Counted from the first letter of the stretch, positions 24,086-33,247 are shown. The stretch is 64,000 nt of DNA from an uncultured Burkholderiales bacterium (GCA_937927685.1 CALBSC010000078.1:1-64000); one strand, 5' to 3'. Numbers and translations: made by a program. Notes: a model not told the origin generated them from the sequence alone.

Positions 24086-24098
24086 TGTCCAAGACAAA
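24086..24098. promoter_or_regulatory. TGTC-CAA-GACA operator-like motif upstream of litR
   Basis: TGTCCAAGACAAA is the third copy of the motif at 12909 and 20436, in the same orientation relative to the minus-strand gene. The AT-rich TTATTTTTG beside it may include the -10 box, but no convincing -35 is visible. Confidence 0.55.
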
Positions 24099-24294
24099 AA
24101 TAACCTTCGAAGTCGATATGGATTACGCCGACACCCCCCTGGCCGCTGCGCTCGCGCTGGCTTGACCCGTCTTCCCGTTGACCGGACACTCCCCGGATGT
24201 ATTTTGAACAGCAGGCCCCCGTGAACTGCCACTGTCTTGTCGGGATGGTGCCCTTCGGGGCCTGCACCCCGTCTCACCTCACCACGCTGAAGCC

Positions 24295-25236
24295 ATGATC
24301 ATTCGCAACCAGGAAGATGTCACCACGGCCGTGCTGGCCGAACTCGAGCGCGCCACCGATCCCCGTTTCAAGGAAATCATGACCGCGGCGGTGAAGCACC
24401 TGCATGGGTTTGTGCGTGACGCCCGCCTCACCGACGCGGAATTCCATCAGGCCTGTGCGTTCATCGCCAAGCTGGGACAACTCACCACGCCGTCACACAA
24501 CGAGGTGGTGTTGATCAGTGGTTCGCTGGGTATTTCGGCCTTGGTCTGTTTGCTCAACAACGGCCAGAATGGTCAGACCGAAACCACCGCCAACCTGATG
24601 GGGCCGTTCTGGCGCATGGCGTCACCTCGCGTGGACAACGGGGGATCGATCGTCAGGTCTGCCACACCGGGGACGCCCATTTTTGTCAACGCCTGGGTGC
24701 GCGATGTCGAGGGGCGTCCGGTGGCGGGCGCGCACGTGGATGTCTGGCAAACCTCGGCAGAAGGCTACTACGAGAACCAGGACCCCGAGCAGGCCGACAT
24801 GAATCTGCGCGGCCAGCTCACCACCGACGCCCGGGGTCACATCGCGTTTCGCAGCGTCAAGCCGGGGCCCTATCCCATTCCGCTCACCGGACCGGTGGGC
24901 GCCTTGTTACGTGCCCAGGGTCGACACAACATGCGGCCTGCGCACATTCATTTCATGATCAACAAGCCGGGCTACAAGACACAGTTCTCGCAGGTGTATT
25001 CCAGCGACGATCCCTACCTCGAGTCCGATGTGCAGTTTGGGGTGACACAGGCCTTGATCGGTCAGTATGTGCTTCACACGGATGAGCCGGCACCGGCCTC
25101 GGACGTGCAGGGCTCGTGGTATTCACTGGATCACCATTTTGAGATCGAAGCGGGTGACAACCGCCTGCCCCAGCCCCCCATCACCGGCAAGGCCGAGGGC
25201 GATCGCCCGGTGCGGGCGGTGTTGGAGCGGCGCTAG
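24295..25236 (+). CDS. Intradiol ring-cleavage dioxygenase (catechol/hydroxyquinol 1,2-dioxygenase type)
   Basis: 313 residues. An N-terminal helical dimerisation region (MTAAVKHLHGFVRDARLTDAEFHQACAFIAKLGQL) precedes the beta-sandwich. Fe(III) ligands can be placed at Tyr159 (EGYYENQDP), Tyr193 (PGPYPIP), His217 and His219 (RPAHIHF). It opens an aromatic ring between two hydroxyls to a muconate-type product in the cytoplasm. Whether the substrate is catechol, hydroxyquinol or a substituted form cannot be told here; no muconate cycloisomerase or maleylacetate reductase is adjacent. It is divergent from litR. Confidence 0.88.
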   Translation: MIIRNQEDVTTAVLAELERATDPRFKEIMTAAVKHLHGFVRDARLTDAEFHQACAFIAKLGQLTTPSHNEVVLISGSLGISALVCLLNNGQNGQTETTANLMGPFWRMASPRVDNGGSIVRSATPGTPIFVNAWVRDVEGRPVAGAHVDVWQTSAEGYYENQDPEQADMNLRGQLTTDARGHIAFRSVKPGPYPIPLTGPVGALLRAQGRHNMRPAHIHFMINKPGYKTQFSQVYSSDDPYLESDVQFGVTQALIGQYVLHTDEPAPASDVQGSWYSLDHHFEIEAGDNRLPQPPITGKAEGDRPVRAVLERR

Positions 25237-25327
25237 TTGCACCGCGTGTTGGCGGTGGGTCGTTCTCACCTGCCAGGGGGATGGGCGAAAAGCCCCGGGT
25301 GCGGATGAACTTGCTACAGTCCACGTC

Positions 25328-26683
25328 ATGAGTGCCCCCGCCCACGCTGACATCACCGCGCCCCCAGCCCCCGTGAGCTTTGGCCAGGCCTTGCGCTTCT
25401 GGTTCAAACTGGGTTTCGTGAGTTTTGGCGGACCCGCCGGACAGATTGCCCTCATGCACACCGAGCTCGTGGAGCGGCGTCGCTGGATTTCCGAGCAACG
25501 CTTTTTGCATGCACTCAACTATTGCATGGTGTTGCCCGGCCCCGAGGCACAGCAACTGGCCACCTACATCGGCTGGCTGATGCACAAGACCCGAGGGGGC
25601 CTGGTGGCCGGCGGGCTGTTTGTCCTGCCGTCGCTGTTCATGCTCATCGCCCTCTCGTGGTTGTATGTCGCGTGGGGTGACCTACCGGTGGTGGCCGGTA
25701 TCTTTTATGGCATCAAACCGGCCGTGGCGGCCATCGTGGTGCAGGCGGCGCACCGCATCGGCTCGCGTGCGCTCAAGAACAAGGGTTTGTGGGCGATTGC
25801 CGCGGCATCGTTCGTCGCCATCTTTGCGGGCGACGTCCCTTTCCCTGTCATCGTGATCGGGGCGGCTGTCATCGGTTACACGTGGGGACGCTGGCGTCCG
25901 GATGATTTCAAGGTGGGTGCAGGACACAGCGCCAGCCAACCGGGCCATGGCCCGGCGTTGATCGACGATGACACCCCCACGCCCGCCCACGCCCGATTTT
26001 CCTGGTCGGGCCTCAGCCGGGTGTTGGGCATGGGCGCGTTGTTGTGGGCGCTTCCCATGGCGGGGCTCACCACCATGCTGGGCTGGAGCCACACGCTCAC
26101 ACAGATGGGCTGGTTTTTCACCAAGGCCGCTTTGCTGACTTTTGGGGGGGCCTATGCCGTGCTGCCCTATGTGTACCAGGGGGCCGTCAGCCACTACGGC
26201 TGGGTCACCCCCACGCAGATGATGGACGGACTGGCACTCGGCGAGACCACCCCTGGGCCGCTCATCATGGTGGTCGCCTTCGTCGGATTTCTGGGCGGCT
26301 ATGTCAAGGCACTGTTCGGCCCCGAGAGCCTGTTCCTGGCCGGTGCCGTGGCGGCAACGCTGGTCACCTGGTTCACTTTCCTGCCATCCTTTGTGTTCAT
26401 TCTGGCCGGCGGGCCTCTGGTGGAGTCCACGCACCGGGTGTTGCGGCTGACGGCGCCGCTCACCGCCATCACGGCGGCGGTCGTCGGGGTGATCCTCAAC
26501 CTGGCCTTGTTTTTCGGATACCACGTGCTGTGGCCGCAGGGATGGGCGGGTTCTGTGGATGGGGCCGCCTTGGCGATCGCGCTGTCGGCCGCAGTGGCTC
26601 TGTTGCATTACAAGCGTTCCGTGATGCAAGTCATCGCAGGGTGTGGGCTGGTCGGGTTGGCCTTCACCCTGGCCAGGGGTTGA
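25328..26683 (+). CDS. chrA: Chromate-type efflux transporter (CHR family, two-domain)
   Basis: 451 residues. Two tandem CHR halves are visible: the first opens with FGQALRFWFKLGFVSFGGPAGQIALMHTELVERRRWIS and LPGPEAQQLATYIGWL; the second with FFTKAALLTFGGAYAVLPYVYQ and GLALGETTPGPLIMVVAFVGFLGGY. About ten hydrophobic segments place it in the inner membrane. The family includes chromate exporters, though many members are untested. The ATG at 25328 (MSAPAHADI) is chosen; the frame remains open further upstream only as overlap with the dioxygenase gene. No chrB regulator is present. Confidence 0.87.
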   Translation: MSAPAHADITAPPAPVSFGQALRFWFKLGFVSFGGPAGQIALMHTELVERRRWISEQRFLHALNYCMVLPGPEAQQLATYIGWLMHKTRGGLVAGGLFVLPSLFMLIALSWLYVAWGDLPVVAGIFYGIKPAVAAIVVQAAHRIGSRALKNKGLWAIAAASFVAIFAGDVPFPVIVIGAAVIGYTWGRWRPDDFKVGAGHSASQPGHGPALIDDDTPTPAHARFSWSGLSRVLGMGALLWALPMAGLTTMLGWSHTLTQMGWFFTKAALLTFGGAYAVLPYVYQGAVSHYGWVTPTQMMDGLALGETTPGPLIMVVAFVGFLGGYVKALFGPESLFLAGAVAATLVTWFTFLPSFVFILAGGPLVESTHRVLRLTAPLTAITAAVVGVILNLALFFGYHVLWPQGWAGSVDGAALAIALSAAVALLHYKRSVMQVIAGCGLVGLAFTLARG

Positions 26684-26711
26684 GCGCGTCTCGGCAGATC
26701 AGGTCACTGGC

Positions 26712-28766
26712 ATGACAAGGATATCGGCCTGGTGTTTCATGTGGGTTGTGCTGGCCCTGTGCAGGCAGCCGGTGACGGCCCATGAACTGGCCCCGGTGGA
26801 AGTGGTGGGGCGACGGGACAACGCCCTGGGCACCAGTGACGCCGCCAGCCAAGGGGTGATGGGGGCAGACTTGCTGCGCGATCGGCCAATGTTGCGTCCT
26901 GCCGAGGTCCTGGAGTCCATTCCCGGCATGGTGGTCACGCAGCACTCGGGGGATGGCAAGGCCAATCAGTATTTCCTTCGGGGCATGAACCTGGACCACG
27001 GCACGGATTTCGCGACCACCCTCAACGGTGTGCCACTCAACATGCCCAGCCATGCACACGGCCAGGGCTACACCGATTTGAATCTGCTGATTCCTGAACT
27101 GCTGAGCCGGGTTGAATACCGCAAAGGCCCTTACTTCGCTTCGGAGGGAGACTTTGCCTCGGCGGGGTCCGCTCATCTGCTGTACTTGACGACGCTGGAT
27201 CGGCCGATCGCGCAAATGAGTCTGGGGTCGAGGGGCTACCTGCGGGGATTGGCGGCGGGTTCCCGTGACGTGTCTGAGGGCGTGAGCCTGCTGACGGCGG
27301 TGGAGCGGGTGAACCACAACGGACCCTGGTCAACGCCGGAGGGCTTGCGCAAGGTCAACACGCAATTCATCCTGTCGGGCGGCAGTCCGCGCGAGGGATG
27401 GACGACCAGCGTGTCCGCCTATCAAGCCCGATGGACCGCCACCGATCAGGTGCCGCAGCGTTTGATCGATGCGGGCACCTATCAAGGACAACCGTTTGAC
27501 CGATGGGATACCTTGGACCCCAGCGATGGAGGATCCACGCGACGAACCAGTCTGTCCGGCACCTGGCACCGGGTGTCCGACCACGAACTGACACGCGTGA
27601 ATTGGTACGCCATCCAGTACGACTTTCAGTTGTTCTCCAACTTCACGTACCACCTGGAGCGGGCCAGCGATCAGTTTGCGCAATCGGACAACCGGTCCGT
27701 GCTCGGTGGTCAGGTGTCGAGGTCATGGTTGATGGATGTCGGGGACAGGTCGATGATCAACACGGTGGGCCTGAACGTGCGCCAGGACCAGGCCCGGGTG
27801 GGGCTTCAGGATACCGTGGCCAGGCAGGTGCAGGCCACGGTGCGGGATGATCGGATCCAACTCACCGCGCTCGGACTGTATGGCGACAACGAGGTGGGAT
27901 GGACCTCCTGGTTGCGCAGCGTGATGGGCCTTCGGCTGGATCAGTTGCAAGCGCGGGTACACAGTGTGTCGCAGGGGCAAAACACGGGCTCCGCCAGCGC
28001 CTACCGGCTATCTCCCAAACTCGCGGTCGTTTTTGGCCCCTGGCATCAGACGGAATGGTTTTTCAATGCTGGCCAGGGGTTTCACAGCAACGATGCACGC
28101 GGTGTCACGGCGCGCGTGGACCCCCGCACAGCCGCACCGATCGAAGCTGTTCCCGCGCTGGTCAGCACACGGGGTCAGGAGTTGGGGGTGAAATCGCAGT
28201 GGATACCAGGGCTGCACACCGCACTGAGCTTCTGGCGCCTGGATATCGACTCCGAACTGGTTTACGAGGGCGACGCAGGCACCACCACGGCCGGTCGATC
28301 TGCGCGCCGGGCAGGCGTGGAGTGGAGCAACCATTGGATTGCCAGCCGAGGCGTCGTGGTGGATGCCAACGTGGCATGGGTGCACCCCCGATACACCGAT
28401 GGCCTGCCTGCAGGTCCGTACATTCCCAATGCAGTCCACAAGGTGGCCCATGTCACCCTGACCCTCAAACCCGCCGGGCCCTGGTCCGGGTCCCTGGGTA
28501 TTCGCTACATCGGCGAAGCCCCCCTCAATGAGGACAACACGGTTCGTTCGCCCAGCAGTCTGACCACCCATGTGCGTATTGGCCGACAACTGACCCGCGA
28601 GGTGGACGTGACGATGGATGTGCTGAATCTGGCTGATCGCCGAGGCAACGATATCAGCTATCTGTATCTGTCACGGTTGCGCGGCGAGATGGGCGCAGTG
28701 AGCGATGTGCACATGCATCCGGCTGAGCCCAGAACGTTTCGGCTGACCACGCGCGTCACCTTTTAG
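26712..28766 (+). CDS. TonB-dependent outer-membrane receptor
   Basis: 684 residues with an N-terminal signal (to about VTA-HELAP). The plug domain (about 30-150) has LRPAEVLESIPGMVVTQHSGDGKANQYFLRGMNLDHGTDFATTLNGVPLNMPSHAHGQGYTDLNLLIPELL. A 22-stranded barrel follows, and the protein ends in Phe (RVTF), as outer-membrane proteins do. The ligand is not readable. No siderophore genes are near. It ends 42 bp from the converging ureG, and urease needs nickel, so nickel uptake is conceivable but unproven. The start MTRISAWCFMW at 26712 is preferred over an extension that overlaps chrA. Confidence 0.87.
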   Translation: MTRISAWCFMWVVLALCRQPVTAHELAPVEVVGRRDNALGTSDAASQGVMGADLLRDRPMLRPAEVLESIPGMVVTQHSGDGKANQYFLRGMNLDHGTDFATTLNGVPLNMPSHAHGQGYTDLNLLIPELLSRVEYRKGPYFASEGDFASAGSAHLLYLTTLDRPIAQMSLGSRGYLRGLAAGSRDVSEGVSLLTAVERVNHNGPWSTPEGLRKVNTQFILSGGSPREGWTTSVSAYQARWTATDQVPQRLIDAGTYQGQPFDRWDTLDPSDGGSTRRTSLSGTWHRVSDHELTRVNWYAIQYDFQLFSNFTYHLERASDQFAQSDNRSVLGGQVSRSWLMDVGDRSMINTVGLNVRQDQARVGLQDTVARQVQATVRDDRIQLTALGLYGDNEVGWTSWLRSVMGLRLDQLQARVHSVSQGQNTGSASAYRLSPKLAVVFGPWHQTEWFFNAGQGFHSNDARGVTARVDPRTAAPIEAVPALVSTRGQELGVKSQWIPGLHTALSFWRLDIDSELVYEGDAGTTTAGRSARRAGVEWSNHWIASRGVVVDANVAWVHPRYTDGLPAGPYIPNAVHKVAHVTLTLKPAGPWSGSLGIRYIGEAPLNEDNTVRSPSSLTTHVRIGRQLTREVDVTMDVLNLADRRGNDISYLYLSRLRGEMGAVSDVHMHPAEPRTFRLTTRVTF

Positions 28767-28808
28767 ATGGCGCGCCTCAAGGCCTTGGATCCCAGGGATG
28801 AAGTGCGG

Positions 28809-29474
28809 TCAGTGGGCGGTGCTTGCTGAGAGCAAACCACGTTGCTCGATGAACTCGACCACCGTGGACAGTCCCTCCAGCGTTTTCAGGTTGGTCATGA
28901 CCCACGGCCGGGCTTGGGGGTTGGGGCGCATGCGGTCGGTGTCGTGTTTCATCACCTCCAGGTTGGCGCCCACGTGCGGGGCCAGGTCGGTCTTGTTGAT
29001 GATGAACAAATCGCTTTTGGTGATGCCCGGGCCGCCCTTGCGGGGAATTTTTTCGCCCGCGGCCACGTCGATGACATAAATGGTCAGGTCGGACAGTTCA
29101 GGACTGAAGGTGGCGGCCAGGTTGTCGCCGCCGCTTTCAATGAAGACGATGTCCGCTTCTGGAAAACGCTCCAGCATGCGATCGATGGCTTCCAGGTTGA
29201 TGGAAGCGTCTTCACGAATGGCGGTGTGCGGGCAGCCTCCCGTTTCCACTCCCATGATGCGCTCTGGCGGCAACGCCCCGCTGATGGTGAGCAGGCGTTG
29301 ATCTTCCTTGGTGTAGATGTCGTTGGTGATGGCCACCAGATCCCAGCGGGTGCGCATGTGCTTGCACAGCATCTCCAGCAGGGTGGTTTTGCCCGAGCCC
29401 ACGGGCCCGCCGATCCCCACGCGCAAGGGGGGCAGTTTCTTGGTGCGATGGGCGATGTGGTGCAAAGCAGTCAT
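28809..29474 (-). CDS. ureG: Urease accessory GTPase UreG
   Basis: 221 residues. UreG is a SIMIBI GTPase that delivers nickel to apo-urease with UreD and UreF. The P-loop GGPVGSGKTTLLE, the metal-binding GGCPHTAIREDASIN (Cys-Pro-His), IESGGDNLAATFSPEL and the guanine motif NKTD are all present. The ATG at 29474 overlaps the ureF stop (ATGA). It is the last gene of the ureABCEFG operon. Confidence 0.97.
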   Translation of the reverse strand: MTALHHIAHRTKKLPPLRVGIGGPVGSGKTTLLEMLCKHMRTRWDLVAITNDIYTKEDQRLLTISGALPPERIMGVETGGCPHTAIREDASINLEAIDRMLERFPEADIVFIESGGDNLAATFSPELSDLTIYVIDVAAGEKIPRKGGPGITKSDLFIINKTDLAPHVGANLEVMKHDTDRMRPNPQARPWVMTNLKTLEGLSTVVEFIEQRGLLSASTAH

Positions 29475-30142
29475 GATCTGAATAAACGCGAGTATTGGGT
29501 TTCGTGACGGGCTGACAGGATGGCCAGCATGGGGGAGAAGGCCTGGCGTGTGTCGTCGCTGTGGTGCAGGGCGATGTGTACAGCGTCCGGGATGTGTTGC
29601 GTCAAGGTGGCAAGCATGCGCTGTCCGCTGTTTTGCCCCAGGGGGACGGCCTTGAGGGCGGCCTGGGTCATGTTCTCGGCCCAGCCGAACGCGTAGGCTT
29701 GCAGGGCCTGTTCTGGTCGGGCGTGTGTGCCCGACAAGGCCAGCGCGTAGGCGATGGGGTAGGTGGGTGCACGTTGCGTCAGCCATGCCAGCTTCTCGGG
29801 GGACACCCACGCCAGGTTGCGCATCCAGTCCAGCAGGGATCGCCCCATCTGCTGGGTTTGTAAACGCATTTCGCTGCTCTCGCGGGTGGACAGGACCCAG
29901 GTGTTGAGGGTTTGCAGCCGCTCGGTGTCAAAACTGGCCCAGGCTGTGAGCGCTTGCGCCAACGCGGACATGTCGGCCCGGGCCTGGGTCAGCAGCAACT
30001 GGTCCACCAGCCACCGGCTGCAAGTGGCTTCATCGCACACCTGCCCGTGGTCAATAGCGGCTTCCAGGCCCTCCGAATACGAGAAACCGCCCACGGGCAA
30101 GGCCGGTGAAGCCAGCCACATGAGCTGCAACAGCGGGTCCAT
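29471..30142 (-). CDS. ureF: Urease accessory protein UreF
   Basis: 223 residues, all helical. The family signatures are LMWLASPALPVGGFSYSEGLEAAI at the start and AYAFGWAENMTQAALKAVPLGQNSGQRML near the C-terminus. UreF bridges UreD and UreG in the activation complex. The start is MDPLLQ at 30142, one base after the ureE stop. The frame continues open upstream, but only through the His-rich 3' end of ureE read in another frame. Confidence 0.95.
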   Translation of the reverse strand: MDPLLQLMWLASPALPVGGFSYSEGLEAAIDHGQVCDEATCSRWLVDQLLLTQARADMSALAQALTAWASFDTERLQTLNTWVLSTRESSEMRLQTQQMGRSLLDWMRNLAWVSPEKLAWLTQRAPTYPIAYALALSGTHARPEQALQAYAFGWAENMTQAALKAVPLGQNSGQRMLATLTQHIPDAVHIALHHSDDTRQAFSPMLAILSARHETQYSRLFRS

Positions 30143-30143
30143 G

Positions 30144-30728
30144 TCAGTGGGCGTGGTCACAGTCTGCGCCGTCATGACCGTGCGGGTGGTCATGGGTGTG
30201 ACCGTGTGTATCGCCGTGTGCATGGTCGTGAGAGGGGCCATGCGAATGCCCATGCGCATGGCCCATCATGGCGTTGTCGCCATAGGCCCCGCCTTCGGGT
30301 TCAAACGGGGCCTGCATCGGGGTGACGATCATGTGCATGGCGCCCATGAGTTCAGACAGCACATGATCGGGTTCGATCTTGAGATGGTCGGGCTGCAGCT
30401 CGATGGGCACATGACGGTTGCCCAGGTGATAGGCGGCTCGCATCACATCGAACGCGCTGCCGTGCTCGGGACAGGCCGTGATGTGCAGGACCGCCTGGTT
30501 GGCTGCCTGAACCCGGACGAGCGACCCGTCTTCGGCCACCAGCACATCACCCCCACGCACCACCGTGCCGCGCGGCAAGAAAACACCCAGCAAGCGGCCC
30601 TGGCTGTCCGTGGCGTCAAAGCGGCTTTTTTGGCGCGTGTCCCAGTCCAGCGTGACGGTGGCGGCGCGCTGCACCAGCACGCGGGCCAGCCCCTTGCCTT
30701 GCGGCATCCGCTTCGAGCAAATCAGCAT
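30144..30728 (-). CDS. ureE: Urease nickel metallochaperone UreE with His-rich tail
   Basis: 194 residues. The N-terminal peptide-binding domain and the nickel-binding domain (HLGNRHVPIEL, His-containing) are followed by a C-terminal tail with about 15 histidines in the last 40 residues (repeats of HGH and HDH), which stores or buffers Ni2+. The ATG shares a base with the ureC stop (TGATG overlap). The long tail suggests growth where nickel is scarce. Confidence 0.96.
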   Translation of the reverse strand: MLICSKRMPQGKGLARVLVQRAATVTLDWDTRQKSRFDATDSQGRLLGVFLPRGTVVRGGDVLVAEDGSLVRVQAANQAVLHITACPEHGSAFDVMRAAYHLGNRHVPIELQPDHLKIEPDHVLSELMGAMHMIVTPMQAPFEPEGGAYGDNAMMGHAHGHSHGPSHDHAHGDTHGHTHDHPHGHDGADCDHAH

Positions 30729-32446
30729 CAGAATAAAAAGTAACGTTGGGTCATCGGGAGACTCGCGGCAGGCTCGCAGGTGAGAAGGAGGCCGTCGGCG
30801 CGCACCACATAGGTCTGGGCATCCACCTCCATGTGGGGTGCGTAGTCATTGTGGACCATGTCGCGCTTGCCCACCGAGCGGATGTTTTTCACCGCGGACA
30901 CCGTCTTGCTCAGCCCATAGCGCTCTTGAATGCCGGCCTGCAGGCCGGCCTGCGACACAAAGGTCAGGGAGCAGCGGCTCAGCGCAGTGCCGAGGCTGCC
31001 GAACATCGGGCGGTAGTGCACCGGTTGTGGTGTGGGAATGGAGGCGTTGGGGTCGCCCATGGCGGCCAGGGCAATCATGCCCCCCTTCAGAATCCAGGAC
31101 GGCTTCACACCAAAAAACGCCGGCCGCCAGATGACCAGGTCCGCCCATTTGCCCACTTCCACGCTGCCCACCTCGTGGCTGATGCCGTGTGCTATGGCCG
31201 GGTTGATGGTGTATTTGGCGATGTAGCGCTTGATGCGGGCATTGTCATGCCGGTCCGTGTCGCCGGGCAACTTGCCACGTTGCAACTTCATCTTGTGCGC
31301 CGTCTGCCAGGTGCGGATGATCACCTCGCCCACACGGCCCATGGCCTGGCTGTCGCTGCTCATCATGCTGATGGCACCGAGGTCGTGCAGGATGTCCTCG
31401 GCCGCAATGGTTTCCTTGCGGATGCGACTTTCGGCAAAGGCCAGGTCCTCGGCGATGGCCGGGTCGAGGTGGTGACACACCATCAGCATGTCCACATGCT
31501 CATCCAGCGTGTTGACGGTGTAGGGTCGTGTCGGGTTGGTGGAGGAGGGCAACACATTGGCCTCGCCCACCACTTTGAGAATGTCGGGCGCATGTCCCCC
31601 GCCGGCACCTTCGGTGTGGAAGGTGTGGATGGTGCGTCCCTTGAAGGCGGCAATCGTGTCTTCCACGAAACCGGATTCGTTCAGGGTATCCGTGTGAATG
31701 GCCACCTGGGTGTCGGTTTCTTCGGCCACCGACAGGCAGTTGTCGATGGCAGCAGGGGTGGTGCCCCAGTCTTCATGCAGCTTGAGGCCGATGGCACCCG
31801 CACCAATCTGCTCGCGCAAGCCATCGGGCAAAGAGGCATTGCCCTTACCCAGAAAGCCCAGGTTCATGGCAAAGGCATCCGCCGCTTGCAGCATGCGCTC
31901 CATGTGCCAGGGGCCCGGCGTGCAGGTGGTGGCAAATGTGCCCGTGGCAGGCCCGGTCCCACCGCCTAGCATGGTGGTCACGCCAGAACTCAAGGCCTCA
32001 TCGATCTGCTGGGGGGCGATGAAATGGATGTGCGTGTCAATGCCGCCGGCGGTGACGATCATGCCTTCGCAGCTGATGATTTCAGTCGCGGGGCCGATGA
32101 TGATGTCCACGCCAGGTTGCGTGTCCGGATTGCCGGCCTTGCCAATGGCCACGATGCGGTGGCTTTTCAAACCGATGTCTGCTTTCACCACACCCCAGTG
32201 ATCGATGATCAGGGCATTGGTGAGCACGGTGTCCACCGCGCCCTGGGCGCGGGTGCGCTGGGACTGCGACATGCCGTCACGGATGGTCTTGCCGCCGCCA
32301 AATTTCACTTCCTCGCCGTAGCTGCCGGCCCGCAGGGTGAAGTCCTGTTCGACTTCCACCACGAGATCGGTATCGGCCAGGCGCACCCGGTCACCGACCG
32401 TAGGGCCATACATTTCCGCGTAGGCGCGTTTGTCAATGGAGGTCAT
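30728..32446 (-). CDS. ureC: Urease alpha subunit (catalytic)
   Basis: 572 residues. It hydrolyses urea to ammonia and carbamate at a di-nickel site. Nickel ligands and active-site residues are in place: GGIDTHIHFI, the carbamylated lysine in GLKLHEDWGTT, AIHTDTLNESGF, IHTFHTEGAGGGHAPDI, the flap MVCHHLDPAIAED with the catalytic His, and the Asp in SSDSQAMGRVGE. Length and order are standard. It lies one base downstream of ureB. Confidence 0.98.
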   Translation of the reverse strand: MTSIDKRAYAEMYGPTVGDRVRLADTDLVVEVEQDFTLRAGSYGEEVKFGGGKTIRDGMSQSQRTRAQGAVDTVLTNALIIDHWGVVKADIGLKSHRIVAIGKAGNPDTQPGVDIIIGPATEIISCEGMIVTAGGIDTHIHFIAPQQIDEALSSGVTTMLGGGTGPATGTFATTCTPGPWHMERMLQAADAFAMNLGFLGKGNASLPDGLREQIGAGAIGLKLHEDWGTTPAAIDNCLSVAEETDTQVAIHTDTLNESGFVEDTIAAFKGRTIHTFHTEGAGGGHAPDILKVVGEANVLPSSTNPTRPYTVNTLDEHVDMLMVCHHLDPAIAEDLAFAESRIRKETIAAEDILHDLGAISMMSSDSQAMGRVGEVIIRTWQTAHKMKLQRGKLPGDTDRHDNARIKRYIAKYTINPAIAHGISHEVGSVEVGKWADLVIWRPAFFGVKPSWILKGGMIALAAMGDPNASIPTPQPVHYRPMFGSLGTALSRCSLTFVSQAGLQAGIQERYGLSKTVSAVKNIRSVGKRDMVHNDYAPHMEVDAQTYVVRADGLLLTCEPAASLPMTQRYFLF

Positions 32447-32447
32447 G

Positions 32448-32753
32448 TCAGAGTGCTCCTTGCGTCAGGCCGCGAAAGCCCCAGACGATTCTGTCGCCCG
32501 CATAGTCCACCAAAGATACCGTGCGCTGCTGGCCCGGCTCGAAACGCACGGCGGTGCCGGCGGCAATGTTCAGACGCATGCCCCGCGCGGCGACACGGTC
32601 GAACACCAGTGCGCTGTTGGTCTCGGCAAAGTGGTAGTGCGAGCCCACCTGGATCGGGCGGTCGCCCCCATTGACCACCACCAGGGTGATGCTGCGCCGA
32701 CCCGTGTTGAGCGGGTGTTGACCCGCGTCAATGAGAAATTCGCCTGGGATCAT
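32448..32753 (-). CDS. ureB: Urease beta subunit
   Basis: 101 residues from MIPGEFLIDAG. The family pattern VVNGGDRPIQVGSHYHFAETNSALVFDR and RLNIAAGTAVRFEPGQQRTVSLVDYAG is complete. It is a structural subunit of the (ABC)3 urease. A longer open frame to 32903 is not part of the gene. Confidence 0.97.
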   Translation of the reverse strand: MIPGEFLIDAGQHPLNTGRRSITLVVVNGGDRPIQVGSHYHFAETNSALVFDRVAARGMRLNIAAGTAVRFEPGQQRTVSLVDYAGDRIVWGFRGLTQGAL

Positions 32754-32760
32754 GAGCGCC

Positions 32761-32934
32761 TCACTTGCGGTTGCCCAGGTACCAGGCGGCCACGCCCACC
32801 AGGACGGCGGCTGCAAAGCCCAGGGCGTCCCAGGCGTGCCAATGAGAACCCGAGAAGCCATGGCCGTCATGTGACCACGCCCCAAGATGGGGCATGGCAC
32901 CAAGTAGGGGAATCCAGCGATGTGAAATTTTCAT
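32761..32934 (-). CDS. Small His-rich membrane peptide between ureA and ureB
   Basis: 57 residues from MKISHRWIPLLG. The N-terminal half carries five histidines within about 25 residues (HLGAWSHDGHGFSGSHWHAW). The second half is one hydrophobic segment (ALGFAAAVLVGVAAWYLG) ending NRK. It sits inside the ure operon, 7 bp before ureB and 10 bp after ureA. I do not know a named family. A metal-binding membrane peptide assisting nickel supply is a guess. Confidence 0.6.
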   Translation of the reverse strand: MKISHRWIPLLGAMPHLGAWSHDGHGFSGSHWHAWDALGFAAAVLVGVAAWYLGNRK

Positions 32935-32944
32935 GGGAGTGGGC

Positions 32945-33247
32945 TCAAACAATGGGTTGATGAACGGTGACCAGTTTGGTCCCATCGGGGAAGGTGGCCT
33001 CCACCTGGATGTCAGGGATCATCTCGGCCACGCCGTCCATGACATCGTCACGGGTCAGCACCGCGCGGCCATCGCTCATGAGTTGCGCCACCGTCTTGCC
33101 ATCGCGAGCCCCTTCCATGACGGCGGCGCTGATGAGCGCGATGGCCTCCGGGTAGTTGAGCTTCAAGCCACGGGCACGACGGCGTTCGGCCACCAGTGCA
33201 GCGGTGAAGATCAGCAACTTGTCTTTTTCACGAGGGGTGAGTTCCAT
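32945..33247 (-). CDS. ureA: Urease gamma subunit
   Basis: 100 residues, MELTPREKDKLLIFTAALVAERRRARGLKLNYPEAIALIS through VTVHQPIV, the full gamma subunit. First gene of ureA-(small)-BCEFG. A sigma-54-type element lies 45-60 bp upstream on the same strand. ureD, usually its direct upstream neighbour, is 5.9 kb away beyond the urt operon. Confidence 0.97.
   Translation of the reverse strand: MELTPREKDKLLIFTAALVAERRRARGLKLNYPEAIALISAAVMEGARDGKTVAQLMSDGRAVLTRDDVMDGVAEMIPDIQVEATFPDGTKLVTVHQPIV

Noticed and set aside
30143..30259. N-terminal extension of UreF
   Set aside because: These codons are the His-rich end of ureE in another frame; UreF families start at MDPLLQL.
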